In this document: positions 22,643 through 31,087 of the stretch, in pieces | Layout of the letters: each line of letters starts with the position of its first letter | Position numbering within the stretch: position 1 is the stretch's first letter | NCBI GenBank assembly: GCA_050184225.1 | Contig: JBFXAN010000048.1 | Coordinates: forward strand, 1-41,256 | Direction of reading: 5' to 3' | DNA length: 41,256 nucleotides | Source: JBFXAN01 sp050184225 | Lineage (GTDB): Bacteria > Chloroflexota > Dehalococcoidia > CAUJGQ01 | Notes under the pieces: model-generated | Database searches by the model: none | What the model was told of the DNA's origin: nothing | What the model saw: the letters and a program-made list of their open reading frames with translations, nothing else | Position numbers and translations under genes: made by a program

Positions 22643-24184
22643 ATGGCGAATACGACACACGCGCGGCTGGGACTGTCGATTCAGCAACCGGAGAAGCAGG
22701 CGCCGGAGGAGCGCGTTCAGAATTGGGAAGAGGTCTATCAGGGGTTCGACCTGACGCGCGCCCGCGTCGAGGCCGCCCGCTGCATCCACTGTCCCTCGAC
22801 ACCCTGCATCTCCGCCTGTCCGGTCCACAACGACATTCCCACGGCGCTCTTGAAGCTGGAGCACGGCGATGTGCTCGGTGCGGCGGCCGTCTTCCGTGAG
22901 ACATCGACGCTCCCGGAGATGTGCGGCCGCCTCTGTCCGCAGGAGCGGCTCTGTGAAGGTGATTGTCCGGTCGGTTTCGCGATCCGGTCGGATGGCCGGC
23001 ACGAACCGCCGGTGAGCATCGGCAAGCTCGAGGCGTTCGTTGCCGACGCGCAGCGCGAGCGGATCGGCGGCTTCCCGCTGCCGGAGCCGCCAAAACCGTC
23101 CGGCCACAAGGTCGCGGTCGTTGGCTCCGGGCCGTCAGGTCTGACGGTGGCCGAGGCGCTGGTGACGCGCGGTCATGCCGTCACGATCTTCGAGCAGTGG
23201 GGACAACCGGGAGGGGCGTTGGCACATGGCATCCCGAACTTCAAGCTCGGCCGTTCGATTCTTCAGGACAAGATCCGGTCGCTGACGCTGCAAGGGGTGG
23301 ACTTTATCTGCGACGTGCGCATCGGCCGCGATGTGACCGTTGATATGTTGTTCGCCGAAGGGTTCGGCGCGATCTATCTCGGCATCGGCGCGGGCGTCGA
23401 TCAGCCGCTGAACATTCCCGGCGAGCGCGACCTCACCGGCGTCGTCGCCGCGACCGACTTCCTCGTCCGGGCGAATGCATCGTCGTCGCGGCTGCTGCCG
23501 AGCCCGAATGGTCCCCGTGCGACCGGAACCTCAGTCGCACCGCGGAACGGACCGCGGGTGGTGGTCGTCGGCGGCTCGGATGCGGCGATGGATTGCGTGC
23601 GCGCCGCTCTCCGGTTGGGTGCCTCCGAGGTGACGCTCGTCGCCGGCAGCGAAATGGAGGGGCTGGCGTCGCGGGCCGAAGAGATGAACCACGCCCGTGA
23701 GGAGGGCGTCCGCTTCCGGCTGGGTATCGTCGCGGTGGCCTTCGACGGCGACGCCCGCGGCCGGCTGACCGGCGTGCGGTGCGAACGGGTTTCGCGGTCC
23801 GGTAGCAATGGCACGCAGCATAAGGCGATCCGGATGCGCGGCTCTGATTTCTTGATCGAGTGTGATCTTGCGGTCGTCGCCCGAGGCTACGCCCCTGATC
23901 CCTTTCTCCGCGACACGACGCCGGGACTGAAGACCGACGACAAGAACCACGTGATCGCCGATCCGGACACCGGCCGGACCTCACGGCCGGGGGTATTCGC
24001 CGGTGGCGACGGCGTCCACGGCGCCAGCCTCGTCGTCAACGCGATCGCCGCCGGCAAGCACGCCGCCGCCGCGATCGACGCCTATCTGAGCCAGCTTGCG
24101 CCGGGCACGCCACCCGTTGCTGCGCTTCCGGCTGGACCACGTCCGAAGCAGGAGAAGAAGCGCGGCTGGTTCAGGCGGAAGTGA
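22643..24184 (+). CDS. GltD/NfnB-like NAD(P)H oxidoreductase
   Basis: 513-aa flavoprotein. The N-terminal ferredoxin-like domain has cysteine clusters CIHCPSTPCISACPVHNDIP and CGRLCPQERLCEGDCPVG, which bind two [4Fe-4S] clusters in glutamate synthase small subunit (GltD), NfnB and dihydropyrimidine dehydrogenase. The FAD-binding GxGxxG is VAVVGSGPSGLTVAEAL near residue 155 and the NAD(P)H site VVVVGGSDAAMDCVRAAL near 310. The end GGDGVHGASLVVNAIAAGKH is the second FAD contact. It should transfer electrons between NAD(P)H and a partner. Neither a gltB nor an nfnA gene lies in the window, so the partner is unknown. The tail is basic (KQEKKRGWFRRK). It is preceded by a 284-base spacer with no visible gene. 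Confidence 0.9.
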   Translation: MANTTHARLGLSIQQPEKQAPEERVQNWEEVYQGFDLTRARVEAARCIHCPSTPCISACPVHNDIPTALLKLEHGDVLGAAAVFRETSTLPEMCGRLCPQERLCEGDCPVGFAIRSDGRHEPPVSIGKLEAFVADAQRERIGGFPLPEPPKPSGHKVAVVGSGPSGLTVAEALVTRGHAVTIFEQWGQPGGALAHGIPNFKLGRSILQDKIRSLTLQGVDFICDVRIGRDVTVDMLFAEGFGAIYLGIGAGVDQPLNIPGERDLTGVVAATDFLVRANASSSRLLPSPNGPRATGTSVAPRNGPRVVVVGGSDAAMDCVRAALRLGASEVTLVAGSEMEGLASRAEEMNHAREEGVRFRLGIVAVAFDGDARGRLTGVRCERVSRSGSNGTQHKAIRMRGSDFLIECDLAVVARGYAPDPFLRDTTPGLKTDDKNHVIADPDTGRTSRPGVFAGGDGVHGASLVVNAIAAGKHAAAAIDAYLSQLAPGTPPVAALPAGPRPKQEKKRGWFRRK

Positions 24185-24256
24185 GGCGCTTCCTGTGCTC
24201 TGGTGGACGTGTTCTGGTCCGACTTCGAGCAGTTGTTCACGCATACGGCGCGTGAT

Positions 24257-24868
24257 TCACCCTGATTGATTCGCCGGGTTGTTAGCCGGTTGGGTGCCGA
24301 AGATATCGTCCCATCCGATCACGAGATCCGGGAAGGCCAGCGGGGAGAGACTCGCGCCTTCAGTGTAGGTGATGCTCTGACGATAGCCATCCGGCGTTGG
24401 GTCGCGGTACACCAGCACCTGGCGGCGACGCAGGTCCACGATCCACACCTCGACTACGCCGCCCGCGGCGTAGAGCGGCAGCTTTCGATCGCGGTCGTGC
24501 CGTAGGGATGAGTTCGCCACCTCGATGACCAAGAACACATCACCTGACTGCGGAAGTGCTGCTTCGTAGAAGTCGTCGCGATAGCGAAGCACGGCGATAT
24601 CGGGCTCGGGTTCCGAATACGCCGATAGACGCATTGCGCCTTGTGCGCTGACCAACGCTCGATCCCCAAGTCCCACGATGAAGTGGCGATTGAGACGCAT
24701 AACACACGCGATGTGGGTGCTGGCTTGTGCCGCCATTTGATACATCTCTCCATCGAGGAGCTCGACGCGCTCGCCATCGCGCAGGATACCGACTTTGATC
24801 ATGCGCTGGTATTCGTCGGCGGTCAGGCGGCGGCGGGTCACGGTTTCTGAGCGCAAGGCGTGGACCAT
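24257..24868 (-). CDS. Uma2-family (DUF820) restriction-endonuclease-like protein
   Basis: 203-aa protein of the Uma2 family, a PD-(D/E)XK nuclease fold very frequent in cyanobacteria and Chloroflexota. Seen: RLTADEYQRMIKVGILRDGE, then VELLDGEMYQMA, EPDIAVLRYRDDFY (catalytic Asp), DVFLVIEVANSS (catalytic Glu), and RDRKLPLYAAGGVVEVWIVD (Lys and the helix after it). All expected acidic residues are present. Biological role unsettled; many genomes carry dozens of copies. ATG 24868 is preferred because CGGAGC lies before it; ATG 24904 would add 12 residues. Confidence 0.92.
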   Translation of the reverse strand: MVHALRSETVTRRRLTADEYQRMIKVGILRDGERVELLDGEMYQMAAQASTHIACVMRLNRHFIVGLGDRALVSAQGAMRLSAYSEPEPDIAVLRYRDDFYEAALPQSGDVFLVIEVANSSLRHDRDRKLPLYAAGGVVEVWIVDLRRRQVLVYRDPTPDGYRQSITYTEGASLSPLAFPDLVIGWDDIFGTQPANNPANQSG

Positions 24869-24925
24869 GGTGCTCGCTCCGGGTCGGACTTCGATGGGCT
24901 GCATCCTACAAACAGGATACGACGA

Positions 24926-24949
24926 AGGCGAGGGTGTGAGCCCTCGCCT
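24926..24949 (-). terminator. Hairpin after the hydrolase gene, possible terminator
   Basis: AGGCGAGGG (24926-24934) pairs perfectly over 9 bp with CCCTCGCCT (24941-24949) around a six-base loop, 27 bases beyond the stop of the minus-strand hydrolase gene. Only a short T-rich stretch follows on that strand, so it is a weak intrinsic terminator or a 3'-end stabiliser. Confidence 0.5.
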
Positions 24950-24976
24950 GTCCGTCATCAATCGCAGCGGAGCGAT

Positions 24977-25759
24977 CTATCCCAGGAACTGCATGATCGC
25001 CCGTTCGACGGCATCCGGCTGCTCGTAGGGCGCCATGTGACCGGCATCGTCGACGACGACCTTGTCGCCATGCGGCAGCAACTCCAGCCAGCGGTCGGCG
25101 TAGACCGGCGGGATCAGCTGGTCCTCACGCCCCCAGACGATCAGCGTCGGAGCGCTGAGCCGGTAGAGCCGCTTGGAGAGGCGGCGGTTGGGGATCGGGA
25201 AGAGGATCTTGCCGGCGGTGCCCAGGCGCCGCGCGTTGCCGACCATGAAGTCGCGCAGCGCGTCCCGGTTCGAGAAGTCCATGCCGCCGGTGAGGAACTG
25301 CTCGCCCTTCTGCGGATCAGCGAAGAGCAGCTGGGGCAGGTTGAAGGGCGTGGTGGCGAAGATGTCCGGGATCGGGTACTCGTCCAGCCAGAGGCCGGCC
25401 GGCGCGATCAGTGCGAGCTTGTCCAGTCCCTTGGGGTTGATCGCCGCCATCTCCGCCGCGATCATGCCGCCCATTGAGTGCCCGACGATCACCGGACGGT
25501 CGAGGTCGAGCGCCTCGACCACGTCCCAGCCGTGGAGCGTGAAGTCGAGCATGTCCTCGATCAGGTCTTCGGTCGGCTCGGGACCGTAGCCCGGCCAGAC
25601 CGGGGCGTAGATGTGATAGCGCTGGGCGAGCCGCTCCAGCAGCGGCTCCTGCGGCAGCAGGCCGCCGGCGCCATGGAAATAGACCAGCGGCGCGCCTTCA
25701 CCGGTTTCCATGACGGCGGATTGGATACCCTTGCGGGTCGTGATCGTGCGCTGGTCCAT
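24977..25759 (-). CDS. Alpha/beta hydrolase
   Basis: 260-aa protein of the alpha/beta-hydrolase fold. Oxyanion-hole region LVYFHGAGGLLPQEPLLERL; nucleophile elbow VIVGHSMGGMIAAEM (Ser near 95); acid in LIVWGREDQLIPP; and catalytic His in VVDDAGHMAPYEQPDA. The cap region near residues 125-190 is aromatic and Pro-rich, implying a hydrophobic substrate. Its start overlaps the stop of the upstream flavin oxidoreductase gene by one base (TAATG), so the two are translationally coupled. Such pairs may oxidise and then hydrolyse a ring or ester compound (inference). Confidence 0.93.
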   Translation of the reverse strand: MDQRTITTRKGIQSAVMETGEGAPLVYFHGAGGLLPQEPLLERLAQRYHIYAPVWPGYGPEPTEDLIEDMLDFTLHGWDVVEALDLDRPVIVGHSMGGMIAAEMAAINPKGLDKLALIAPAGLWLDEYPIPDIFATTPFNLPQLLFADPQKGEQFLTGGMDFSNRDALRDFMVGNARRLGTAGKILFPIPNRRLSKRLYRLSAPTLIVWGREDQLIPPVYADRWLELLPHGDKVVVDDAGHMAPYEQPDAVERAIMQFLG

Positions 25760-27030
25760 TACACCGTCACCTTGCTCGGGGCTGCGACCTGGGGATGCAC
25801 GCCCAGCGTCTCATCGGGGCGGACGCGGCCCTCGTAGGGATGGCACCACCAGCGGGTATCATTCTCGAACTCCGGCCACTCGTTGCGCAGGTGCGGCATC
25901 ACCTTCTCGGCGAAGAGCGTGGTGGAGTAGCGCGTCTTCCAGTCCGGCATGTTGCCCATGTGCAGCAGGCAGAAGAGCGTGCCGACGCGGAGGCTGTGGA
26001 TCATCTCCTTCATCCGCTGGCGCACCGTCTCGGGGCTGCCGGCGATAACGAAGCCGCCCTCGACCAGGTCCTTCCAGGTGAGCGTCTGGAAGACTTTCTG
26101 ATTCTCGGCGCGGAGCTGGTCCAGTTTGCCCGCCTTGATCGTCTCGACCGTGCGGTATCCGGGGGCATCGGCGAAGCCGGGATAGACGTGCAGGCAGCGG
26201 TTGAAGAAGTAGAGGATGTGTTCGGCGTAGAGTTCCTCCGCTTCCTGGTCGGTTTCGGCGACGCAGATGATCTGGGCAAAGGCGGCGCGATAAGGGGACA
26301 TGTCCTTGCCCTTCGCCTGGACGCGCTCCCAATAGCCGTCGAGCAAGGACTTGCCCGCCTTGTAGCCGCCGAAGGAGAGATAGGAGTAGTTGTAGTCGTA
26401 GTCGACGCAGAAGTCCCAGGTTTCGATCGAGCCGCCGCCGGGGATATAGATCGGCGGGTGCGGTTTCTGGATCGGCTTCGGCCAGAGGTTGACGTAGCGG
26501 AGCTGGTTGTACTTGCCGTCGAAGGCGAAGACATCCTGCTCGGTCCACGCCTTGATGATCAGGTCGTGGGCCTCCTTGTACTTGTCGCGGGTGAGCGCGG
26601 GGATCTGGCCGTAGCAGTAGTTCGTGTCCATCGAGGTGCCGACGGGGAAGCCGGCCAGCAGCCGTCCGCCCGAGATCACATCGAGCATGGCGAACTCTTC
26701 GGCGACGCGGATCGGCGGGTTGTACAGCGCGATCGAGTTGCCGATCACGGCGATCGCCGCCTTCGAGGTGCGGCGGGCGAGACCGGCGGCGATGATGTTC
26801 GGCGAGGGCATCAGGCCGTAGCCGTTCTGGTGATGTTCGTTGACGCCGATCGCGTCGAAGCCGAGCGAGTCGGCGTATTCAAGCTGGTCCATGTACTGGT
26901 GATACAGCTTGTTGCCCTCGATCGGGTCGTAGAGCTCGTTGGGGATATCGACCCAGACGGATCGGTACTCCTGGCGGAAATCATCCGGCAGGTTCGGCCA
27001 GGGCATCAGATTGAACCAGACAAACTTCAC
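25759..27030 (-). CDS. LLM-class flavin-dependent oxidoreductase (luciferase-like)
   Basis: 423-aa TIM-barrel monooxygenase of the bacterial-luciferase family. Seen: VWFNLMPWPNLPDDFRQEYR at the N terminus, LGFDAIGVNEHHQNGYGLMP (the conserved EHH), SGGRLLAGFPVGTSMD and IQKPHPPIYIPGGGSIETWD. The C-terminal part VIAGSPETVRQRMKEM is the FMN-phosphate helix. Members use FMN or F420 and often O2. GTG 27030 follows AAGGGAGGG at good spacing. The hydrolase gene is coupled downstream. About 100 residues longer than the smallest members, because of a helical insert near 250-310. Substrate not deducible. Confidence 0.94.
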   Translation of the reverse strand: MKFVWFNLMPWPNLPDDFRQEYRSVWVDIPNELYDPIEGNKLYHQYMDQLEYADSLGFDAIGVNEHHQNGYGLMPSPNIIAAGLARRTSKAAIAVIGNSIALYNPPIRVAEEFAMLDVISGGRLLAGFPVGTSMDTNYCYGQIPALTRDKYKEAHDLIIKAWTEQDVFAFDGKYNQLRYVNLWPKPIQKPHPPIYIPGGGSIETWDFCVDYDYNYSYLSFGGYKAGKSLLDGYWERVQAKGKDMSPYRAAFAQIICVAETDQEAEELYAEHILYFFNRCLHVYPGFADAPGYRTVETIKAGKLDQLRAENQKVFQTLTWKDLVEGGFVIAGSPETVRQRMKEMIHSLRVGTLFCLLHMGNMPDWKTRYSTTLFAEKVMPHLRNEWPEFENDTRWWCHPYEGRVRPDETLGVHPQVAAPSKVTV

Positions 27031-27136
27031 CGCGCAACCCTCCCTTGACTAGAACCGGCGGCCGGACCACGGAACGATTGCTCCGCGTGCGGACCAGTTT
27101 CTGCGATACGCCACCATCGTAACCCATGCGCTCGGT

Positions 27137-27760
27137 CTACGCCGCCAATTCCGCCAGCACGACCTGATGACGTTCGTCCCGTTGTTGATCGATCGCGTCG
27201 AGGATGATGGTGAATCCGGCGACCTCGATCAGGCGCCGGTTTGTGACGCTGCCGTGGTGACTCCAGAACATGGGGGCGCCGTGAAAGTCGTCCTCTGCGC
27301 CTTCCCATTCGTCCGCCCCCATCGTCACCAGCAGCAGCCCACCGGGCGGCAAAAAGCCTGCGAAGGTTCGAAGTAGCGCCGCGTGACCGGCGCGCGGCGT
27401 GTGGAAGATGGCGTAGAACGAGACGATCGCATCGACCGCATAGTCATTGGGCCGGAGTGCCATCATATCCCGCACGGCGTAGGTCGCTTCCGGCACGTTT
27501 TGGCGGGCGAGGGCGATCTGGCGCTCCGAGAGGTCGATGCCGGTGACGGAGTATCCCTTGTCCACGAGGTAGCGGTCGATGGGAACGCCGGCGCCACAAC
27601 CAACATCAAGGACCGTCGCCTTCGGTCGAAGCCGGGATGCGAGCTGATCCAGGTAGCCTCGAGACGCAAACCCGTTTCGCTGGCGGGCATAGGCTTCCGC
27701 CGCCCGGTTGTAGCCGCGTCGCACCAGGTCTATGTTCTGGTCCGGTTTTCGACGATCCAT
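27137..27760 (-). CDS. Class I SAM-dependent methyltransferase
   Basis: 207-aa protein with the Rossmann methyltransferase fold. Motif I VLDVGCGAGVPIDRYLVDKG near residue 50, the acidic residue of motif II in VTGIDLSERQIALAR, and motif post-I/III FLPPGGLLLVTMG. The region before motif I (YNRAAEAYARQRN) is the usual lid helix. The substrate cannot be deduced. It sits 44 bases behind the DinB-like gene on the same strand and about 100 bases before the LLM gene, so one transcript is possible. Confidence 0.9.
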   Translation of the reverse strand: MDRRKPDQNIDLVRRGYNRAAEAYARQRNGFASRGYLDQLASRLRPKATVLDVGCGAGVPIDRYLVDKGYSVTGIDLSERQIALARQNVPEATYAVRDMMALRPNDYAVDAIVSFYAIFHTPRAGHAALLRTFAGFLPPGGLLLVTMGADEWEGAEDDFHGAPMFWSHHGSVTNRRLIEVAGFTIILDAIDQQRDERHQVVLAELAA

Positions 27761-27804
27761 ACAGCATCACGGGTGGTATCGATGGCCGGTGGGCCTGCCC
27801 TCGA

Positions 27805-28242
27805 TTATGTAGAAAGGAATCGCTCGACCTGGTCGATGTGCTCGATACGATGCACGCTGCGGTCGAGCACACGCGGCATGTCGCCGCCGATGATTGCATC
27901 GACCAACTGCGGCGGGACTTCAGTCGCGCGCTGATCGGCCAGTTGCGCGGCCGCGATCACCGTTGCACGGGCATAGTCCGGCGGGGCGGCGAGCCAGTCG
28001 GCGAGGCCCGCCAGGTTGGGGAAATCCGAACTGAAGCCCTCGTCTTCCTTGAAGCCGCTGTCACTCCACTGATCGATGAGGGCGACCGCATACCGATCCC
28101 AATAGGCGAGGTGCGCGAGTGCCGCCTTAACCGTCCACCCATCCCCGATAGAGCGATCGAGATCCTCCGGCGTCAGGCGGCCCACCAGGGCCTGCAACCG
28201 CTCCCGCGTATGCTCGTTCCGCGTCACATAGTCTCGATCCAT
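27805..28242 (-). CDS. DinB / maleylpyruvate-isomerase-like four-helix protein
   Basis: 145-aa all-helical protein. The N-terminal pattern RDYVTRNEHTRERLQALVGR followed by DGWTVKAALAHLAYWDRYAV matches the DinB/MDMPI superfamily, in which the HLAxWDRY helix supplies a metal-binding His. A second His occurs in the final helix (RSVHRIEHIDQVERFL). Proteins of this class include thiol-S-transferases and colibactin-resistance ClbS-like hydrolases. AGGAG lies before ATG 28242. The downstream gene is a methyltransferase, 44 bases away. Confidence 0.82.
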   Translation of the reverse strand: MDRDYVTRNEHTRERLQALVGRLTPEDLDRSIGDGWTVKAALAHLAYWDRYAVALIDQWSDSGFKEDEGFSSDFPNLAGLADWLAAPPDYARATVIAAAQLADQRATEVPPQLVDAIIGGDMPRVLDRSVHRIEHIDQVERFLST

Positions 28243-28540
28243 CGAGCAACTCCTGTGGTTTGAGATGCCAGTATGAGCGCGCACGGCGCCAGCGTTCACG
28301 CCACCTGTACCGGCACATGCTGATCAGAGTCCGCGGTCCGGCTTTCCGGCAGGCGCCGGCAACCTGCTGCGGACCTCGCGGCCAGGCGGGATCGGCAGAT
28401 GCCAGCTTCTGACAAGCAGCCCGTGATATTGTACACTGTCGATGGTAGTTCTTCCCTCACGACCCTCGGCTTTGGGTTCTATGTCCCCTGTACCGCGCTC
28501 GATGACCGAAGTGTGCCAATACCTTATTGGAGGTCGTCGC
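28243..28540. other. Divergent intergenic region
   Basis: About 300 bases between the minus-strand DinB-like gene and the plus-strand zinc-ribbon gene. No gene is supported. An AT-richer patch near 28420-28450 (GTGATATTGTACACTG) may be the zinc-ribbon promoter. The last 15 bases hold its GGAGG site. Confidence 0.4.
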
Positions 28541-28918
28541 GTGGCATACACCGACCGAACCCTGACCTGTGCCGATTGTGGCACGAACTTTACCTTCTCG
28601 GCGGATGACCAGGCCTATCACGCCGAGCGGGGCTTTACCAACGAGCCGAAGCGCTGTCCCGACTGTCGGGCGACGCGGCGCGGCCAGCAAGGCCAATCGA
28701 GCTACGGCGGTGGCGGTGGTGGCGGCTATGGCGGCCAGCGGGAGATGTTCTCCGCCACCTGTGCGTCCTGTGGCAAGGAAGCGCGCGTGCCCTTCCAGCC
28801 GCGGGGAGACAAGCCGGTCTACTGCTCGGATTGCTTCCGCTCCCAGCAGGGTGGTTCCTACGGCGGCGGCGGCGGTGAGAGTATCGGTAGTCGCGCCCGA
28901 GAGAGCCGTCGCTGGTAG
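28541..28918 (+). CDS. Double zinc-ribbon protein with Gly-rich linkers
   Basis: 125-aa protein. First zinc ribbon: Cys 10, 13, 39, 42 with FTNEPKRCPDCR, the probable-zinc-ribbon family PF13451 pattern. Second: Cys 74, 77, 95, 98 in the CxxC-x17-CxxC arrangement. They are joined by a Tyr/Gly linker (SSYGGGGGGGYGG) resembling RNA-binding-protein tails, and a further Gly-rich stretch precedes a basic end (RARESRRW). GTG 28541 is the start: GGAGG at 28529-28533 is correctly placed. Proteins of this kind are common in Chloroflexota and are thought to bind nucleic acid. It opens a run of small plus-strand genes. Confidence 0.88.
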   Translation: MAYTDRTLTCADCGTNFTFSADDQAYHAERGFTNEPKRCPDCRATRRGQQGQSSYGGGGGGGYGGQREMFSATCASCGKEARVPFQPRGDKPVYCSDCFRSQQGGSYGGGGGESIGSRARESRRW

Positions 28919-28982
28919 CTCGCCCTATCTCACTCGCGACCGCCCGACTTCGGTTTCCGTGGTAGGAAGGGGTACATGGGTC

Positions 28983-29204
28983 ATGGACTTCATCGCCGGT
29001 ACGACGTACCAGAACGCGAGCGGGCAATTCCTCGTCCTGCGCGTTGACGCGAGCACCTTGCAAGTCGAATACATGAGTGGTCCCCAGGCCGGCAAAGTGC
29101 TCACCAAGCGCACCGCCGACATGGGAAAACTCACGACGACCGAGGGGGTGGCGCACGTGCCGGCGGCGCCGGATGCCGGTCGACGTCGACGTCCCGCCAA
29201 GTGA
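28983..29204 (+). CDS. 73-aa small basic protein of unknown function
   Basis: ATG 28983, with a GGAAGGGG stretch some 15 bases upstream. The first 50 residues have beta character (YQNASGQFLVLRVDAST, QVEYMSGPQAGKVLT), a short barrel-like pattern, and the tail is basic (GRRRRPAK). No family recognised. It follows the zinc-ribbon gene by 64 bases and precedes the next small gene by 32, which suggests an operon. Nucleic-acid binding would fit the basic tail and context but is not shown. Confidence 0.55.
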   Translation: MDFIAGTTYQNASGQFLVLRVDASTLQVEYMSGPQAGKVLTKRTADMGKLTTTEGVAHVPAAPDAGRRRRPAK

Positions 29205-29236
29205 CGGATGGCGCGAATGAAGTAGGAGGCACGATC

Positions 29237-29602
29237 GTGGACCAGGCCCAAACCCTCTCGAACTCGCAGCTTTTTGCCAGTTGGGCAGGCGAAGATGTGC
29301 AGTCCTGGGAACAGGCCATCGGCACATCGGTCACACACGTCTCGCGCGGTGCCGGAACCGTTTCGAACGTTTCACGTGAGGCGGGAAACATTGCAGTCCA
29401 TGTCCAGTACACCAGAGCCGTCCATGCGCATGCGCTGTGGGAGTTTCGAACCGAGATCAGGAATATGACCCTTCCGACCGGACTGACACGGGCCGACCTT
29501 CTCCCCGCGACTCGGGAGCGACAGAAACAACAGGCGGAGGACAAGCGGGCCGCACAGGAGGCACGGCTGATCCTCATGAGGCAGAGGCGGAACATCAGCT
29601 GA
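29237..29602 (+). CDS. Small protein of unknown function with charged helical tail
   Basis: 121-aa protein starting at GTG 29237; AGGAGG at 29224-29229 supports this over ATG 29201. The central part is beta-like (THVSRGAGTVSNVSREAG, IAVHVQYTRAVHAHALWEF) and resembles a short bacterial KOW/SH3-type barrel, while the C terminus is a highly charged helix (ATRERQKQQAEDKRAAQEAR). The 'G-x-G-T-V' strand is like those in DNA- or RNA-polymerase-binding domains. I cannot name a family. It belongs to the small-gene run after the zinc-ribbon protein. Confidence 0.6.
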   Translation: MDQAQTLSNSQLFASWAGEDVQSWEQAIGTSVTHVSRGAGTVSNVSREAGNIAVHVQYTRAVHAHALWEFRTEIRNMTLPTGLTRADLLPATRERQKQQAEDKRAAQEARLILMRQRRNIS

Positions 29603-29708
29603 ACGCCGCGATGCCGCCCTGGCACGGAGGTGGGCACGTCCGACGCTCCGGCACCGGAGCAGGTCTAACAGCGTCGGATGGCGGTGATGCACAAAGAAAG
29701 GCGTTCGC

Positions 29709-30065
29709 ATGACAACTCTGTTTCGCGACCTCATCAACGATGCGGTTGCCGTTCGTATGCCGCATACCGTGGCGGTCCAGGAGCGGATCGATGCCGCCAT
29801 CGATCAAGCCCTGGACGAGGGATTAGATGACCAGGCGGTCGAGGATCGCATCATTGCGATACTGGGCAACGATCCGGATGCGCGGGCGGTGGCGCGGCAG
29901 CGTGGGTCGATGGCGGCATTCGCCGAACATGCCTTGATCATGGGCGCGACGTATGACGCGATGACTGACATCTGGTCGCCGCCGCCGGGGATGACCTTCG
30001 ACGGTCTATTTGCCGCGATCCTTGCCCGACTGCATTCGGAGGTTGAGAGCGATGGATCCGTATGA
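29709..30065 (+). CDS. 118-aa helical acidic protein of unknown function
   Basis: ATG 29709 with GAAAGG nearby. Sequence is mainly helical and acidic (VAVQERIDAAIDQALDEGLD, AVEDRIIAILGNDPDARAVA) and has no cysteine. A Pro/Trp segment (DIWSPPPGMTF) precedes a final helix. Family not recognised. It shares the orientation of the genes on either side and is 106 bases from the previous stop. Confidence 0.55.
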   Translation: MTTLFRDLINDAVAVRMPHTVAVQERIDAAIDQALDEGLDDQAVEDRIIAILGNDPDARAVARQRGSMAAFAEHALIMGATYDAMTDIWSPPPGMTFDGLFAAILARLHSEVESDGSV

Positions 30066-30142
30066 CGATCAGCGATCGTGTTGCCGATCAACGCACCTTC
30101 GGACAGAGTGGATGTGACTCGATCGTGACTGCGTGAGGGTCG

Positions 30143-30469
30143 ATGCCGCCACGCCTGCCACCTCAGTATTATCCCCTCAGGGATTACCTTGCCGCCCAGC
30201 AGCGCGATGAGGTGACGCTCACGTTCGCAGACATTGACGCGCTATTAGGTGAACCGCTACCGGCAGCCGTCTGGCAACGAGCGTGGTGGATGAACAGGGA
30301 CACGCAGGCACAGGCACAGGCATGGCTCGGTGTGGGGTGGTGGGTCCGGTGGGTGCGTCGCAGTGAGACGACGGCTGCCGTGACATTCGTCCGGCGTCCG
30401 CCGGAATCAGCTCCGTCGAACGGTGTCCGCGACCACCAAAAACGGCCATACCGTCCCTCTACGACGTGA
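30143..30469 (+). CDS. DUF7662-like small protein
   Basis: 108-aa protein. The segment YYPLRDYLAAQQRDEVTLTF, then DIDALLGEPLPAAVWQRAWW, then QAWLGVGWWVRWVRR and the strand VTFVRRP match the DUF7662 pattern ('YxPLxxYL ... vtLtFxeIxxiLGxpLPxSA ... WW ... aWlxaGwxV'). It is a small domain frequently next to nucleases or mobile genes, with no known activity. The last ~20 residues are non-conserved. No strong ribosome site is seen at ATG 30143. Confidence 0.78.
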   Translation: MPPRLPPQYYPLRDYLAAQQRDEVTLTFADIDALLGEPLPAAVWQRAWWMNRDTQAQAQAWLGVGWWVRWVRRSETTAAVTFVRRPPESAPSNGVRDHQKRPYRPSTT

Positions 30470-30563
30470 TGATGGGACTCTGATTGCAACGCAGGCAGGT
30501 GCTAGCCGGACACCTTGTTCTCCGCGTTGGGAACGAAGAATCGCCGGCGGCATCACGAGCGTG

Positions 30564-30848
30564 TCAGAGCGGCCGTTCACCGACCCCTTCGAAGTAGACG
30601 ACCCGGCTATCCGGTGACACCGTCTCGATGGTGATATCGCCCTGGTGGCCGGAATCGAGGCGCAGTCGATAGGTGCCGGTAGCGACAGCATTTGATGGTT
30701 CAATGCGGTGAAGCCGGCCGTACCAGTGATCCGTGCCGGCGGCATCCTCTTCGGCGCGGTAGCGGCAGGCGGCCTGCGCCACCAAGACATCCTCGTTGGT
30801 CAGGATTGTCACCGGACCCTGGTAGCCGCCGATCGTATTTCTGCGCAT
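30564..30848 (-). CDS. 94-aa DUF4873-like small protein
   Basis: ATG 30848 with GGAGGA seven bases upstream. Sequence begins MRRNTIGGYQGPVTILTNED and contains AGTDHWYGRLHRIEPSN followed by TYRLRLDSGHQGDITIE. The 'GYxGP...' opening and 'HWYGR' motif resemble DUF4873, a small beta-sandwich found as a C-terminal part of actinobacterial flavoproteins and alone. No enzyme function known. It converges with the DUF7662-like gene. Confidence 0.65.
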   Translation of the reverse strand: MRRNTIGGYQGPVTILTNEDVLVAQAACRYRAEEDAAGTDHWYGRLHRIEPSNAVATGTYRLRLDSGHQGDITIETVSPDSRVVYFEGVGERPL

Positions 30849-31087
30849 GATATCTCCTCCGTGCCGCCGCACCGGTTGGTGGCCGAGCCGCCCTGATCAC
30901 CGGCATCGGCGCCCGTCCGCGTGGCCGTGCAACGCCTCAACTATCGGCCTGCTGGATACCAAGAGGCGGATGGTAGCAAGAGGGCCGGAGGACAACGGGT
31001 ATGGTGTCACCATATCACAAGCATCTCTGCCCGCGCCGATCCTGCGATGTGCCGTGCGGGGCAGATTCCCGTGTCCATTTGGCTCGG

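Noticed and set aside
25795..27048. 417-residue open frame on the plus strand opposite the flavin oxidoreductase
   Set aside because: The minus-strand protein shows all LLM-family motifs; this frame is compositionally biased and unrelated to any family.
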